Below, piece after piece: positions 7,030-15,624 of a stretch of DNA of 64,000 bases (within the stretch, counting starts at the first letter, position 1; the number at the start of each line of letters is the position of its first letter). Below the pieces are notes generated by a model, which worked only from the letters and a program-made list of their open reading frames with translations, was not told the DNA's origin and made no database searches. The DNA is taken from assembly GCA_964244655.1 (NCBI GenBank), contig CAXTJU010000007.1:1-64000 (forward strand), given 5' to 3'. Both the position numbers and the translations under genes were made by a program. This DNA comes from LMUY01 sp964244655 (GTDB lineage: Bacteria > Pseudomonadota > Alphaproteobacteria > Acetobacterales > Acetobacteraceae).

Positions 7030-9699
7030 ATGCTGGAAAAATCCTTCGACCCCGCCGCCGCCGAAGCCACGCTCTACGCCGCCTGGGAGGCCAGCGGCGC
7101 GTTCGCGGCCCAGCCGGGCAGCGGTGCCGCGCCGTTCACCATCATGATCCCGCCGCCCAACGTCACCGGGGCGCTGCACGTCGGCCACGCGCTCGACAAC
7201 ACGTTGCAGGACGTGCTGATCCGCTGGCGGCGGATGCAGGGACGGGACGCGCTGTGGCAGCCCGGCACCGACCACGCCGGCATCGCGACGCAGATGGTGG
7301 TGGAACGCCAGCTGGCCGCCGCCGGCACCACCCGGCAGGAACTGGGGCGGGATGAGTTCATCCGCCGGGTGTGGGATTGGAAGGCGGAGTCCGGCGGCGC
7401 GATCACCGGGCAGCTGCGCCGGCTCGGCTCGTCGCTGGACTGGGCGCGCGAGCGGTTCACCATGGATGCCGGGCTGTCGGACGCCGTGCGGGAGGTGTTC
7501 GTCACCCTGCACCGCCAGGGCCTGATCTACCGCGACCGCCGGCTGGTGAACTGGGACCCGAAGTTCCAGACCGCGATCTCCGACCTCGAGGTGGAAAGCC
7601 GCGAGGTGAAGGGCACGCTGTGGTCGATCCGCTATCCTGTGGAGGGAACGGACCAATGGATCACCGTCGCCACCACGCGGCCGGAGACGATGCTGGGCGA
7701 CACCGCCATCGCGGTGCACCCCGGCGATGCGCGCTTCGCTGGCCTGGTGGGCCGCCACGCGGTGGTGCCGTTGGTGGGCCGCCGTATCCCCATCATCGCT
7801 GACGAGTACTCGGACCCGGAGAAGGGCACCGGCGCGGTCAAGATCACCCCGGCGCACGACTTCAACGACTTCGCCGTGGGCCGCCGCCACGGCCTGCCGA
7901 TGCCGTCCGTGCTGGACAGCCAGGGCCGGGTCACGCTGGCCGAGCTGGAGCTGGCCGCCGTGCCCGGCCTTGCCGATCCGGCCTGGACCGCCGGGCTCGC
8001 CGGGCAGGACCGGGCCGCCGCGCGCAAGGCGGTCGTGGCCGAGCTGGAGCGGCTGGAACTGCTGGAAGCCGCCGAGCCGCACGTCCACCAGGTGCCGCAC
8101 GGCGACCGGTCGGATGCCGTGATCGAGCCGCGGCTGACCACCCAGTGGTATGCCGACGCCAAGACGCTGGCCGGCCCCGCCATCGCGGCGGTGGAGAGCG
8201 GGCGGACGCAGTTCGTGCCCCGCCAGTGGGAGAACACGTTCTTCGCCTGGATGCGCGACATCCAGCCCTGGTGCATCAGCCGGCAGCTCTGGTGGGGGCA
8301 CCGCATCCCGGCCTGGTACGGCCCGGACGGGGCGGTGTTCGTGGCGCACGACGAGGCCGAGGCGGCGGCGGCGGCCCGCGCGCAGTATGGCCGGGACGAG
8401 CCGCTGACGCAGGACGAGGACGTGCTGGACACCTGGTTCAGCTCGGGCCTGTGGCCGTTCTCCACCCTGGGCTGGCCAGAGCGCAACGCCGACGTGGATC
8501 GCTACTACCCGGGCGACGTGCTGGTCACCAGCTTCGACATCATCTTCTTCTGGGTGGCCCGGATGATGATGCTGGGGCTGCACTTCATGGGCGACGTGCC
8601 GTTCCGCACCGTGGTCATCCACGGCCTGGTGCGCGACGAGCGCGGCCAGAAGATGAGCAAGTCCAAGGGCAACGTGATCGACCCGCTGCCGATGATCGAC
8701 CAGTACGGCGCGGACGCGCTGCGCTTCGCCATCTGCGCCCTGACCGGGCCGGGCCGCGACATCAAGCTCGGCCCGGCGCGGGTGGAGGAGCAGCGCCGCT
8801 TCGTCACCAAGCTGTGGAACGCCGCCCGGCTGTGCGAGCTGAACGGCGTGCGGCCCGACCCGGCGTTCGACCCGGCGGCCGTGCAAGGCCCGCTCGCCCG
8901 CTGGGTGCTGGACGCCGCCGGCGCCGCGGTGGCGGAGGCGAATGCGGCGCTGGAGGCGTTCCGCTTCGACGAATATGCCGCCGCCTGCTATCGCTTCGCC
9001 TGGAACGTGTTCTGCGACTGGTTCCTGGAGTTCGCCAAGCCGTCCCTGGCCGCCGATGCCGAGCTGCGCGCCGCCACCGCCCACGTGCTGGGGGTGCTGC
9101 TGCGGCTGCTGCACCCGGCGATGCCGTTCGTCACCGCCACGCTGTGGGGCGAATTTGGCTTCGGCGAGGCAGTGGAGCTGATCCGCGCGCCCTGGCCGGC
9201 GCCGGAGCCCGTGCCGGGTGCGGAGGCGGCGCGGGTGGAGCTGGGCTGGCTGGTGCGGCTGGTGGGCGAGGTGCGGGCGGTGCGCTCGGAGATGAACGTG
9301 CCGCCCTCGGTGCTGGCGCCGCTGCTGCTGCGCCACGCCTCTGCCGAGACCATGGCGCGGGCGGAGCGCTGGTCCGAGGTGATCGGCCGCATGGCGCGGG
9401 CGAGCGAGGTGCGCGAGCTGGCCGGGGAGCCGCCGCGCAACAGCGCGCAAGTGGGGCTGGACGAGGCGACGGTGGTGCTGCCGCTGGAGGGGCTGATCGA
9501 CCTGGACGCGGAGCGCAAGCGGCTGGAGCGGGACTTGGGCAAGGCGCGGGCGGAGGCGGGCAAGGTGGAAGGCAAGCTGGGGCAGGCGGACTTCGTGGCG
9601 CGCGCCAAGCCGGAAGTGGTGGCGGAGAACCGGGAGCGGCTGGCCGCCTTCCGGGCCGAGATCGTCCGGCTGGAGATGGCGCTCAAGCGGATCGAGTGA
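7030..9699 (+). CDS. valS: Valyl-tRNA synthetase
   Basis: An 889-residue class I aminoacyl-tRNA synthetase that charges tRNA-Val and edits Thr. The signature HVGH is at residues 50-53 (PPPNVTGALHVGH) and KMSKS at 541-545 (GQKMSKSKGNVIDP). The editing (CP1) domain lies between them, with TTRPETMLGDTAIAVHP visible. A C-terminal coiled coil rich in Glu/Lys/Arg (LERDLGKARAEAGKVEGKL) is typical of ValRS. The ATG at 7030 follows GAGCCGGAG. The leader upstream is occupied by hairpin repeat copy A. Confidence 0.97.
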   Translation: MLEKSFDPAAAEATLYAAWEASGAFAAQPGSGAAPFTIMIPPPNVTGALHVGHALDNTLQDVLIRWRRMQGRDALWQPGTDHAGIATQMVVERQLAAAGTTRQELGRDEFIRRVWDWKAESGGAITGQLRRLGSSLDWARERFTMDAGLSDAVREVFVTLHRQGLIYRDRRLVNWDPKFQTAISDLEVESREVKGTLWSIRYPVEGTDQWITVATTRPETMLGDTAIAVHPGDARFAGLVGRHAVVPLVGRRIPIIADEYSDPEKGTGAVKITPAHDFNDFAVGRRHGLPMPSVLDSQGRVTLAELELAAVPGLADPAWTAGLAGQDRAAARKAVVAELERLELLEAAEPHVHQVPHGDRSDAVIEPRLTTQWYADAKTLAGPAIAAVESGRTQFVPRQWENTFFAWMRDIQPWCISRQLWWGHRIPAWYGPDGAVFVAHDEAEAAAAARAQYGRDEPLTQDEDVLDTWFSSGLWPFSTLGWPERNADVDRYYPGDVLVTSFDIIFFWVARMMMLGLHFMGDVPFRTVVIHGLVRDERGQKMSKSKGNVIDPLPMIDQYGADALRFAICALTGPGRDIKLGPARVEEQRRFVTKLWNAARLCELNGVRPDPAFDPAAVQGPLARWVLDAAGAAVAEANAALEAFRFDEYAAACYRFAWNVFCDWFLEFAKPSLAADAELRAATAHVLGVLLRLLHPAMPFVTATLWGEFGFGEAVELIRAPWPAPEPVPGAEAARVELGWLVRLVGEVRAVRSEMNVPPSVLAPLLLRHASAETMARAERWSEVIGRMARASEVRELAGEPPRNSAQVGLDEATVVLPLEGLIDLDAERKRLERDLGKARAEAGKVEGKLGQADFVARAKPEVVAENRERLAAFRAEIVRLEMALKRIE

Positions 9700-9827
9700 T
9701 CGTCTTGTCAAAGCACGATGATCCCGCGGTCACTCGGTCATTCAAGTGCAATCCTGCATGTTGCCCATAGGCCGGACGGAGCCGATATACGCGTGGTGAC
9801 AGCCTTCTTCGATCGCGGAGCGCGGCT

Positions 9828-10019
9828 ATGAAAACGACCTACGACCCGGACATGGACGCCCTGTACCTACGAATGGCCGATGCTGCAGCCGTTGAGTCGG
9901 AAGAGGTCTCCCCGGGAGTCGTGCTCGATTTCGATGCCAACGGAGGTGTCGTGGCCATCGAGGTCCTTCACGCCAAACAGACCCTCGCGTCAGGCGCGTT
10001 GCCGCTCGCGGCTGAATGA
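9828..10019 (+). CDS. DUF2283 family small protein
   Basis: A 63-residue protein with the DUF2283 pattern: YDPDMDALYLRM near the N-terminus and then VSPGVVLDFDANGGVVAIEV. DUF2283 proteins are small beta-rich proteins of unknown role that often sit beside a DUF4258 toxin-like gene; no such partner is seen here. CGGAG lies 6 bases before the ATG. The stop is only 19 bases before the likely ilvD start, so co-transcription is possible. Base composition is lower in GC than the flanking genes, which fits a recent arrival. Confidence 0.8.
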   Translation: MKTTYDPDMDALYLRMADAAAVESEEVSPGVVLDFDANGGVVAIEVLHAKQTLASGALPLAAE

Positions 10020-10038
10020 CAACACGGAGTTTGCCACC

Positions 10039-11763
10039 TTGCTGACCAAACGTTGGGACAAGTCCCACCTGCCGTCTCGCCACGTCACCGAAGGCCCCGG
10101 CCGCGCGCCGCACCGCTCATACTACTACGCGATGGGCCTCGGCGAGGACGCGATCAACCAGCCCTTCGTGGGCGTGGCCACCTGCTGGAACGAGGCCGCG
10201 CCCTGCAACATCGCGCTGTCACGCCAGGCGCAGTCGGTGAAGGCGGGCGTGACGGAGAGCGGCGGCACCCCGCGCGAGTTCACCACCATCACGGTGACGG
10301 ACGGCATTGCCATGGGGCACCAGGGCATGAAGTCCTCCCTGGTGTCGCGCGAGTGCATCGCCGACTCCGTCGAGCTGACCATGCGCGGCCATTGCTACGA
10401 CGCGCTGGTGGGGCTGGCCGGGTGCGACAAGTCGCTGCCCGGCATGATGATGGCGATGCTGCGGCTCAACGTGCCCTCCGTGTTCATGTACGGCGGCTCC
10501 ATCCTGCCGGGCCGCTACAAGGGGCGCGACGTGACGGTGGTGGACGTGTTCGAGGCGGTGGGCCAGCACGCCGCCGGCAAGATGACGGACGAGGAGCTGC
10601 ACGAGCTGGAATGCGTCGCCTGCCCCTCGGCCGGGGCGTGCGGCGGCCAGTTCACCGCCAACACCATGGCGACCGTGTCCGAGGCGATCGGGCTTGCTTT
10701 GCCGGGTTCGGCCGGGGTGCCGGCGCCGTATGAGGACCGCGACCGCTGGGCGGCGGCGAGCGGCCGGGCGGTGATGCAGCTGGTGGAGCAGAACCTGCGC
10801 CCGCGCGACATCTGCACCCGCGAGGCGTTCCACAACGCCGCCGTGGTGGTGGCGGCCACCGGGGGCAGCACCAACGCCGGGCTGCACCTGCCGGCCATGG
10901 CGCACGAGGCGGGCATCCGCTTCACCATGGACGACGTGGTGGAAATCTTCCGCCGCACCCCGTACATCGCCGACCTCAAGCCCGGCGGCAAGTACGTGGC
11001 GCTCGACGTGCACAAGATCGGCGGCATCCCCGTCATCCTGAAGGCGCTGCTGGACGGCGGGCTGCTGCACGGCGACTGCATGACGGTCACCGGGCGCACC
11101 ATGGCCGAGAACCTGAAGGACGTGGTGTTCCCGACCGACCAGGACGTGGTGTACCCGGTGTCCCGCCCGATCACCCCCACCGGCGGCGTGGTCGGCCTGC
11201 GCGGCAACATCGCCCCGGACGGCGCCATCGTGAAGGTGGCGGGGATGGCCAACCAGCGTTTCGAGGGCACCGCGCTGTGCTTCGACTGCGAGGAGGACGC
11301 CTTCGCCGCCGTGCAGGCGCGCGCCTACAAGGCCGGCGACGTGTTCGTCATCCGCTACGAAGGCCCGCGCGGCGGACCGGGGATGCGCGAGATGCTGAGC
11401 ACCACCAGCGCCATCTACGGCCAGGGCATGGGCGAGTCGGTGGCGCTGATCACCGATGGCCGGTTCTCCGGCGGCACGCGCGGCTTCTGCGTGGGGCACG
11501 TGGGGCCGGAGGCGGCGCTGGGCGGCCCGATCGCGCTGCTGCGCAACGGCGACCGCATCGTGCTGGACGCGGTGGCGGGCACCATGGACGTGATGCTGTC
11601 CGACGCGGAGCTGGCCGAGCGCCGGGCCGCGTGGGTGCCGCGGCAGACCGACTACAACAGTGGCGCGATCTGGAAGTTCGCGCAGCTGGTGGGGCCGGCG
11701 CATCTCGGCGCGGTGACGCAGCCGGGCGGGGCGGCCGAGACGCACAGCTACCCGGACCAGTGA
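10039..11763 (+). CDS. ilvD: Dihydroxy-acid dehydratase
   Basis: A 574-residue enzyme of valine/isoleucine/pantothenate synthesis that dehydrates dihydroxy acids to 2-oxo acids. Likely cluster cysteines are C56 (NEAAPCN), C129 (AGCDKSLPG) and C201 (CPSAGACGG); the pattern resembles the oxygen-tolerant [2Fe-2S] type. There is no in-frame ATG until MGLGEDAINQ, well inside the conserved domain. I chose TTG at 10039 because CGGAG lies 9 bases upstream and the N-terminus then reads like the family (LTKRWDKSHLP). The frame extends upstream through the DUF2283 gene, but that part is a shadow. Confidence 0.94.
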   Translation: MLTKRWDKSHLPSRHVTEGPGRAPHRSYYYAMGLGEDAINQPFVGVATCWNEAAPCNIALSRQAQSVKAGVTESGGTPREFTTITVTDGIAMGHQGMKSSLVSRECIADSVELTMRGHCYDALVGLAGCDKSLPGMMMAMLRLNVPSVFMYGGSILPGRYKGRDVTVVDVFEAVGQHAAGKMTDEELHELECVACPSAGACGGQFTANTMATVSEAIGLALPGSAGVPAPYEDRDRWAAASGRAVMQLVEQNLRPRDICTREAFHNAAVVVAATGGSTNAGLHLPAMAHEAGIRFTMDDVVEIFRRTPYIADLKPGGKYVALDVHKIGGIPVILKALLDGGLLHGDCMTVTGRTMAENLKDVVFPTDQDVVYPVSRPITPTGGVVGLRGNIAPDGAIVKVAGMANQRFEGTALCFDCEEDAFAAVQARAYKAGDVFVIRYEGPRGGPGMREMLSTTSAIYGQGMGESVALITDGRFSGGTRGFCVGHVGPEAALGGPIALLRNGDRIVLDAVAGTMDVMLSDAELAERRAAWVPRQTDYNSGAIWKFAQLVGPAHLGAVTQPGGAAETHSYPDQ

Positions 11764-11764
11764 G

Positions 11765-12337
11765 TCAGCCGAACATGAGGTCCAGCCTTACCATGATCTC
11801 GGGCGCGAGCAGGAGGGCGAGTTGCTCGCCCGCCTGGTGCGTGGCCAGCTCACGGTATCCGTCTCCCACCGGAGTCCTGTGCGCTTCGAGGACACGGCGC
11901 TTCATGTCCACGATCCATAGCTCGGCGATGCCCGCCCGGGCGTAGAGCGGCAGCTTCACGGTGCGGTCGAACCGCAGCGAGCTGTCCGCCACCTCGACCA
12001 GGAGCAGCACGTCCGCCGGGCCGGGCCGCTCGCCGGTGGCGTAGAAATCGGCCCGGCGGCGCAGCACGGCGAGGTCGGGCTGCGGCGCGTTCCATTGGTC
12101 CAGCCGGATGGAGTTCTGTGATGAAATAATGGCGCGACGGGCGCACGCCACGAACAACGCCTCGGCCAACCCGTTCACGGTGGCCGCGTGGCCCTGTCCG
12201 ATCGGCGCCATGTCAATCAAGCCTCCGTCGATCAGTTCGACCCTGTCGTTCTCGCCGAATACGCCTGCTTCGGCCATCTCGTAATACTCGTCCACGTCCA
12301 GCTTGCGCCGGGTTGGCGCGAGGGCGGCATCATCCAT
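11765..12337 (-). CDS. Uma2 family (DUF820) nuclease-fold protein
   Basis: A 190-residue protein with the restriction-endonuclease-like fold of the Uma2 family: VELIDGGLIDMAPIGQGHA near the start, then PQPDLAVLRRRADFY, VLLLVEVADSS and LPLYARAGIAELWIVD. These hold the D-(D/E)-x-K-like residues of the fold, with K in RTVKLPLY. Such genes are abundant in cyanobacteria and scattered in proteobacteria; no target or role is established. The ATG at 12337 is chosen because GGAGA lies 7 bases upstream. The stop is one base from the ilvD stop (convergent). It looks like a mobile accessory gene. Confidence 0.75.
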   Translation of the reverse strand: MDDAALAPTRRKLDVDEYYEMAEAGVFGENDRVELIDGGLIDMAPIGQGHAATVNGLAEALFVACARRAIISSQNSIRLDQWNAPQPDLAVLRRRADFYATGERPGPADVLLLVEVADSSLRFDRTVKLPLYARAGIAELWIVDMKRRVLEAHRTPVGDGYRELATHQAGEQLALLLAPEIMVRLDLMFG

Positions 12338-12404
12338 GGCGCATCTCCATCCACCTGGCACCCAGCGTATCACCATCGCATCCGGGTTGGCACTCGCAAG
12401 CGGC

Positions 12405-13472
12405 TCACCCCTGGCGGAACACGTCGATCGGCACCCACGTCCCCTCGCGCTCGATGTGCCAGAACGTCCAGCCGTTGCAGCTGGGCGCGTTCTGCACCGC
12501 CGCGCCCACCTTGTGGATCGACCCGGCGTGCGGCCCGCTCACCAGCGTGCCGTCCGCGCTGACGGTGGCTACCACCCGGCGCGTGCGGTCGCGCAGCTCG
12601 GTGCCGGGCGCCACCAGGCCGCGCTCCACGAAGCTGCCGAATGGCACCCGCGGCACGTCCCGCCGGGAGGGAGCGGTGGCGAGCCCGGCCAGCGGCAGCG
12701 CCTTCTCCCGCTTCACCCGCGCCATCGCCGCCTCCACGTAGGCCGGGTGGCGCTCGATGCCGATGAAGTGCCGCCCGAGCCGCTTGGCCACCGCCGCCGT
12801 GGTGCCGGTGCCGAGGAAGGGGTCGAGCACGATGTCGTCCGGCGCGGTGGAGGCCAGCAGCACCCGGTGCAGCAGCGCCTCCGGCTTCTGCGTCGGGTGC
12901 AGCTTCAGCCCGTGCTGGTTGCGCAGCCGCTCCGGCCCCGTGCACAGCGGCAGCAGCCAGTCGCTGCGCATCTGCAAGTCGTCGTTCAGCGCCTTCATGG
13001 CGTGGTAGTTGAACTTGTAGCGGCTGTCCCGGCCGCGGGCGGCCCAGATCATGGTCTCGTGCGCGTTGGTGAAGCGGCGGCCGCGGAAGTTCGGCATCGG
13101 GTTGGTCTTGCGCCACACCACGTCGTTCAGGATCCAGAAGCCGAGGTCCTGCAGCATGGCGCCGATGCGGAAGATGTTGTGGTAGGCGCCGATCACCCAG
13201 ATGGTTCCGTCCTTGCGCAGCAGCCGGCGGCACTCCGCCAGCCAGGCGCGGGTGAACGCGTCGTACTCCGCGAAATCGGCGAAGCGGTCCCAGTCGTCGT
13301 CCACGCCATCGACCAGGCTGTCGTCCGGGCGGCGCAGCTCGCCGCGCAGCTGCAGGTTGTACGGCGGGTCGGCGAACACGCAGTGGACCGAGGCGGGCGG
13401 CAGCATGGCCATCACCGGCACGCAGTCGCCTCGCAACACCTGGTCCAGCGGCAGCTCGCGGACGAGTTCCAC
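12405..13472 (-). CDS. ccrM: Cell-cycle regulated DNA adenine methyltransferase CcrM (GANTC)
   Basis: A 355-residue beta-class N6-adenine methyltransferase, almost the length of Caulobacter CcrM. DPPY is at residues 35-38 (FADPPYNLQL), followed by the target-recognition stretch NPMPNFRGRRF, and LDPFLGTGTT binds SAM. The C-terminal domain with RVPFGSFVERGL and SIHKVGAAVQNAPSCNGW is the CcrM-specific DNA-reading region. It methylates GANTC after replication and so times cell-cycle promoters. I chose GTG at 13472 because AGGAGG lies 9 bases upstream; another GTG at 13505 would add 11 unrelated residues. Downstream of rnhB on the same strand, as in related genomes. Confidence 0.93.
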   Translation of the reverse strand: MELVRELPLDQVLRGDCVPVMAMLPPASVHCVFADPPYNLQLRGELRRPDDSLVDGVDDDWDRFADFAEYDAFTRAWLAECRRLLRKDGTIWVIGAYHNIFRIGAMLQDLGFWILNDVVWRKTNPMPNFRGRRFTNAHETMIWAARGRDSRYKFNYHAMKALNDDLQMRSDWLLPLCTGPERLRNQHGLKLHPTQKPEALLHRVLLASTAPDDIVLDPFLGTGTTAAVAKRLGRHFIGIERHPAYVEAAMARVKREKALPLAGLATAPSRRDVPRVPFGSFVERGLVAPGTELRDRTRRVVATVSADGTLVSGPHAGSIHKVGAAVQNAPSCNGWTFWHIEREGTWVPIDVFRQG

Positions 13473-13529
13473 GGGGTCGGGCCTCCTTGGGCAATGAGGC
13501 GGCACTCTGGCGACGCCGCCGAAGCCGCG

Positions 13530-14153
13530 TCAATCGATGGCAGGCATGGCTGCCAAGTGCCGCCGCACGGCGCCGAAGGTCGGCCGGTGATGGCAGGAGG
13601 CGCCGTGCCGCGCGATGGCGGCCCGGTGCGCGGCGGTGCCGTAGCCGGCATTGGCGTGCCAGCCATAGTGCGGCCAGCGCGCCGCGAGCCGGGCCATGGC
13701 GCGGTCGCGCACCACCTTGGCCACGATGGAGGCCGCCGCGATCGACAGGCACAGCGCGTCCCCGCCGATGATGCAGCGGACCGGGCAGGGCAGGTCCGGC
13801 GGCGTGTTGCCATCGACCAGCGCCATGTCCGGCAGATGCGGCAACCGGGCCACCGCGCGACGCATGGCCAGCAGCGCCGCGTGCAGAATGTTGAGGCGGG
13901 AGATTTCGGCGACGGAGGCCGCGCCTACGCCGATCTCGGCCGTGCCGGAGGCGAGTAGCGCCGCGTAGGCCAGCTCCCGCTGCAAGGGCGTGAGCTTCTT
14001 CGAGTCGTCCAGCATCCCAGCCAGGCCCGGCGGCACGCCGGCAGGAAACACCACGGCCGCTGCGACGACCGGCCCTGCCAGCGGCCCGCGGCCGACCTCG
14101 TCCACGCCGGCGACCCGGCCGCCGTGCTGCGTTTCCATCGTGTAGTCTGGCAT
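13530..14153 (-). CDS. rnhB: Ribonuclease HII
   Basis: A 207-residue RNase HII that cleaves RNA in RNA-DNA hybrids and at single ribonucleotides. The catalytic acidic pair is D18-E19 in GVDEVGRGPLAGPV, with further conserved blocks LDDSKKLTPLQRE, ALVDGN and SIAAASIVAKVVRDR. ATG at 14153 is used; an alternative ATG five codons later (METQHGG) is possible. It precedes ccrM by 57 bases on the same strand, and hairpin repeat copy B separates it from the radical SAM gene upstream. Confidence 0.93.
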   Translation of the reverse strand: MPDYTMETQHGGRVAGVDEVGRGPLAGPVVAAAVVFPAGVPPGLAGMLDDSKKLTPLQRELAYAALLASGTAEIGVGAASVAEISRLNILHAALLAMRRAVARLPHLPDMALVDGNTPPDLPCPVRCIIGGDALCLSIAAASIVAKVVRDRAMARLAARWPHYGWHANAGYGTAAHRAAIARHGASCHHRPTFGAVRRHLAAMPAID

Positions 14154-14220
14154 GATGGGAGCATAGACAGGGTTGCGCGAAGGCGAAAGGCCCTGCTTAG
14201 GTGTAAACTAAGATGTAGCG

Positions 14221-14390
14221 GCAGGGCTCTGCCCTGCACCCGGAAGGGGATAGTCATCCCCTTCACCCCTGTTGATTATAAACAGGTGTCCAGAGGACTT
14301 CGTCCTCTGGCGGAGTGGGCCAAGGTTCCGCTCGCCCCGCTTGGGGCGAGTGGAATGCGCACGGAGGTGGGGTTCGGGGCAGCGCCCCGA
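14221..14390 (-). repeat. Multi-hairpin intergenic repeat, copy B (with nested insert)
   Basis: Read on the minus strand: H1 TCGGGGC/GCCCCGA (14390-14374), a 57-base insert, H2 CCAGAGGAC/GTCCTCTGG (14310-14290, loop GAA), H3 ACACCTGTT/AACAGGGGTG, H4 AAGGGGA/TCCCCTT and H5 GCAGGGC/GCCCTGC (14237-14221). The insert carries its own hairpin, a 13-bp stem 14326-14338 with 14343-14355 (one G-T pair) around loop GCTT. It lies between the radical SAM gene and rnhB, in the same direction as both. Confidence 0.85.
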
Positions 14391-14415
14391 GCTTGCTAGG
14401 CTGCCCCTACGTCAC

Positions 14416-15561
14416 CTAGAACAACGACATCTGCGACTCGGCGAAGCCCCGCCCGCCCGGCGGCGGCGCGAACTGCGAGCAGTCGAGCGCCTGCGCCTCC
14501 GGCAGCCCATGCTGGCGGACGGCGCGGGCGAAGCGGCGGGCCAGCAGGTCGGCATACACGCCGGAGCCGCTGAACCGGCTGTGGAACGCGGAGTCGTTCA
14601 GCGCGCCGCCGCGTGTCTGGCGCACCAGGCTGAGCACGTGGCGCGCGCGGTCCGGCACGTGCTGCACCAGCCAGGCCTCGAACATCTGCTGCAGCTCGAG
14701 CGGCAGGCGCAGCAGGACGTAGTTGGCGGAGGTCGCCCCGGCCTGGGCGGCGGCTTCCAGGATGCGCTCCATCTCCGCGTCGTTCAGCCCCGGGATCATG
14801 GGGGCAGCCAGCACCCCCACCGGCACGCCGGCCGACGCCAGGGCGGTGACGGCGGCCAGGCGGCGGGACGGGGCCGCCGCGCGCGGCTCCATCTTGCGGG
14901 CGAGCCCCGCGTCCAGCGTGGTGACGGACAGCCACACCCGCGCGAGCCCACGCCCGGCCATGCGTTGCAGGATGTCCAGGTCGCGCACCACGCCGGCCGA
15001 CTTGGTGACGATGGAGAACGGATGGCCGAACCGCTCCAGCACCTCCAGCACCGAGCGGGTCAGCTTCAGCGTGCGCTCCACCGGCTGGTAGGGGTCGGTG
15101 TTGGAGCCGAGCGCCAGCGGCCGGGCGACGTAGCCGGGCTTGCGCAGCTCCCGGTCGAGCTGTTCGGCCACGTCCGGCTTGAATACCAGCTTGGTCTCGA
15201 AATCGAGGCCCGGCGAGTGGCCGAGATAGGCGTGGCTCGGGCGGGCATAGCAGTAGATGCAGCCGTGCTCGCAGCCGCGGTAGGGGTTCACCGCACGGTC
15301 GAAGCCGAGGTCGGGACTCGTGTTCCAGCTGATGACGGTGCGGCTGTTGTCGCGCTGCAAGGTGGTCGGCAGCGGCGGCAGCTGGCTGAACGCCGCCTCC
15401 AGCGTGCCCCAGCCATCGTCGAACGCCTCTGCCCGCAGCTTGTCGTAGCGCACGGCCGGGTTGATTGTGGCGCCGCGCCCGTGCCGGGCAAGCGGCGGGG
15501 ACGCCTCGGCCGCCATGGGCACGGGGTGGCCGGACCGGGAGGGCAGGGCGGTCATGAGCAT
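14416..15561 (-). CDS. Radical SAM protein, PA0069/SplB-like family
   Basis: A 381-residue radical SAM enzyme with the cluster motif CEHGCIYC (C97, C101, C104) inside AVNPYRGCEHGCIYCYAR, typical of the PA0069/Rv2578c group distantly related to spore photoproduct lyase. Later blocks ALGSNTDPYQPVE and SIVTKSAGVVRDLDIL also fit. The substrate is unknown. A LexA box (GAAC-N7-GAAC on this strand) overlaps the ribosome-binding region, which suggests SOS induction. PA0069 of Pseudomonas aeruginosa is, as I recall, in its SOS regulon. ATG at 15561 is chosen because GGGGAA lies upstream; ATG at 15555 is an alternative. Confidence 0.85.
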   Translation of the reverse strand: MLMTALPSRSGHPVPMAAEASPPLARHGRGATINPAVRYDKLRAEAFDDGWGTLEAAFSQLPPLPTTLQRDNSRTVISWNTSPDLGFDRAVNPYRGCEHGCIYCYARPSHAYLGHSPGLDFETKLVFKPDVAEQLDRELRKPGYVARPLALGSNTDPYQPVERTLKLTRSVLEVLERFGHPFSIVTKSAGVVRDLDILQRMAGRGLARVWLSVTTLDAGLARKMEPRAAAPSRRLAAVTALASAGVPVGVLAAPMIPGLNDAEMERILEAAAQAGATSANYVLLRLPLELQQMFEAWLVQHVPDRARHVLSLVRQTRGGALNDSAFHSRFSGSGVYADLLARRFARAVRQHGLPEAQALDCSQFAPPPGGRGFAESQMSLF

Positions 15562-15567
15562 GGCAAT

Positions 15568-15582
15568 GTTCCCCGTCTGTTC
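15568..15582 (-). promoter_or_regulatory. LexA-binding site (alphaproteobacterial type)
   Basis: GTTC-CCCGTCT-GTTC on the plus strand (GAAC-N7-GAAC on the minus strand) is an exact match to the direct-repeat SOS box known from Rhodobacter and related alphaproteobacteria. It lies 7-21 bases upstream of the radical SAM ATG, where LexA would block initiation. The same region is also a near-perfect dyad (ATGTTCC..CCGTCTG-TT-CAGACGG-AACAT). Confidence 0.65.
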
Positions 15583-15624
15583 AGACGGAACATAGCGTGA
15601 CATCGGGGGTCGATCAAGAACGAG

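Noticed and set aside
6961..9711. A 916-residue open frame antisense to valS
   Set aside because: It is Arg/His/Pro/Gln-rich low-complexity translation with no domain and mirrors valS codons; such shadows are common at this GC.
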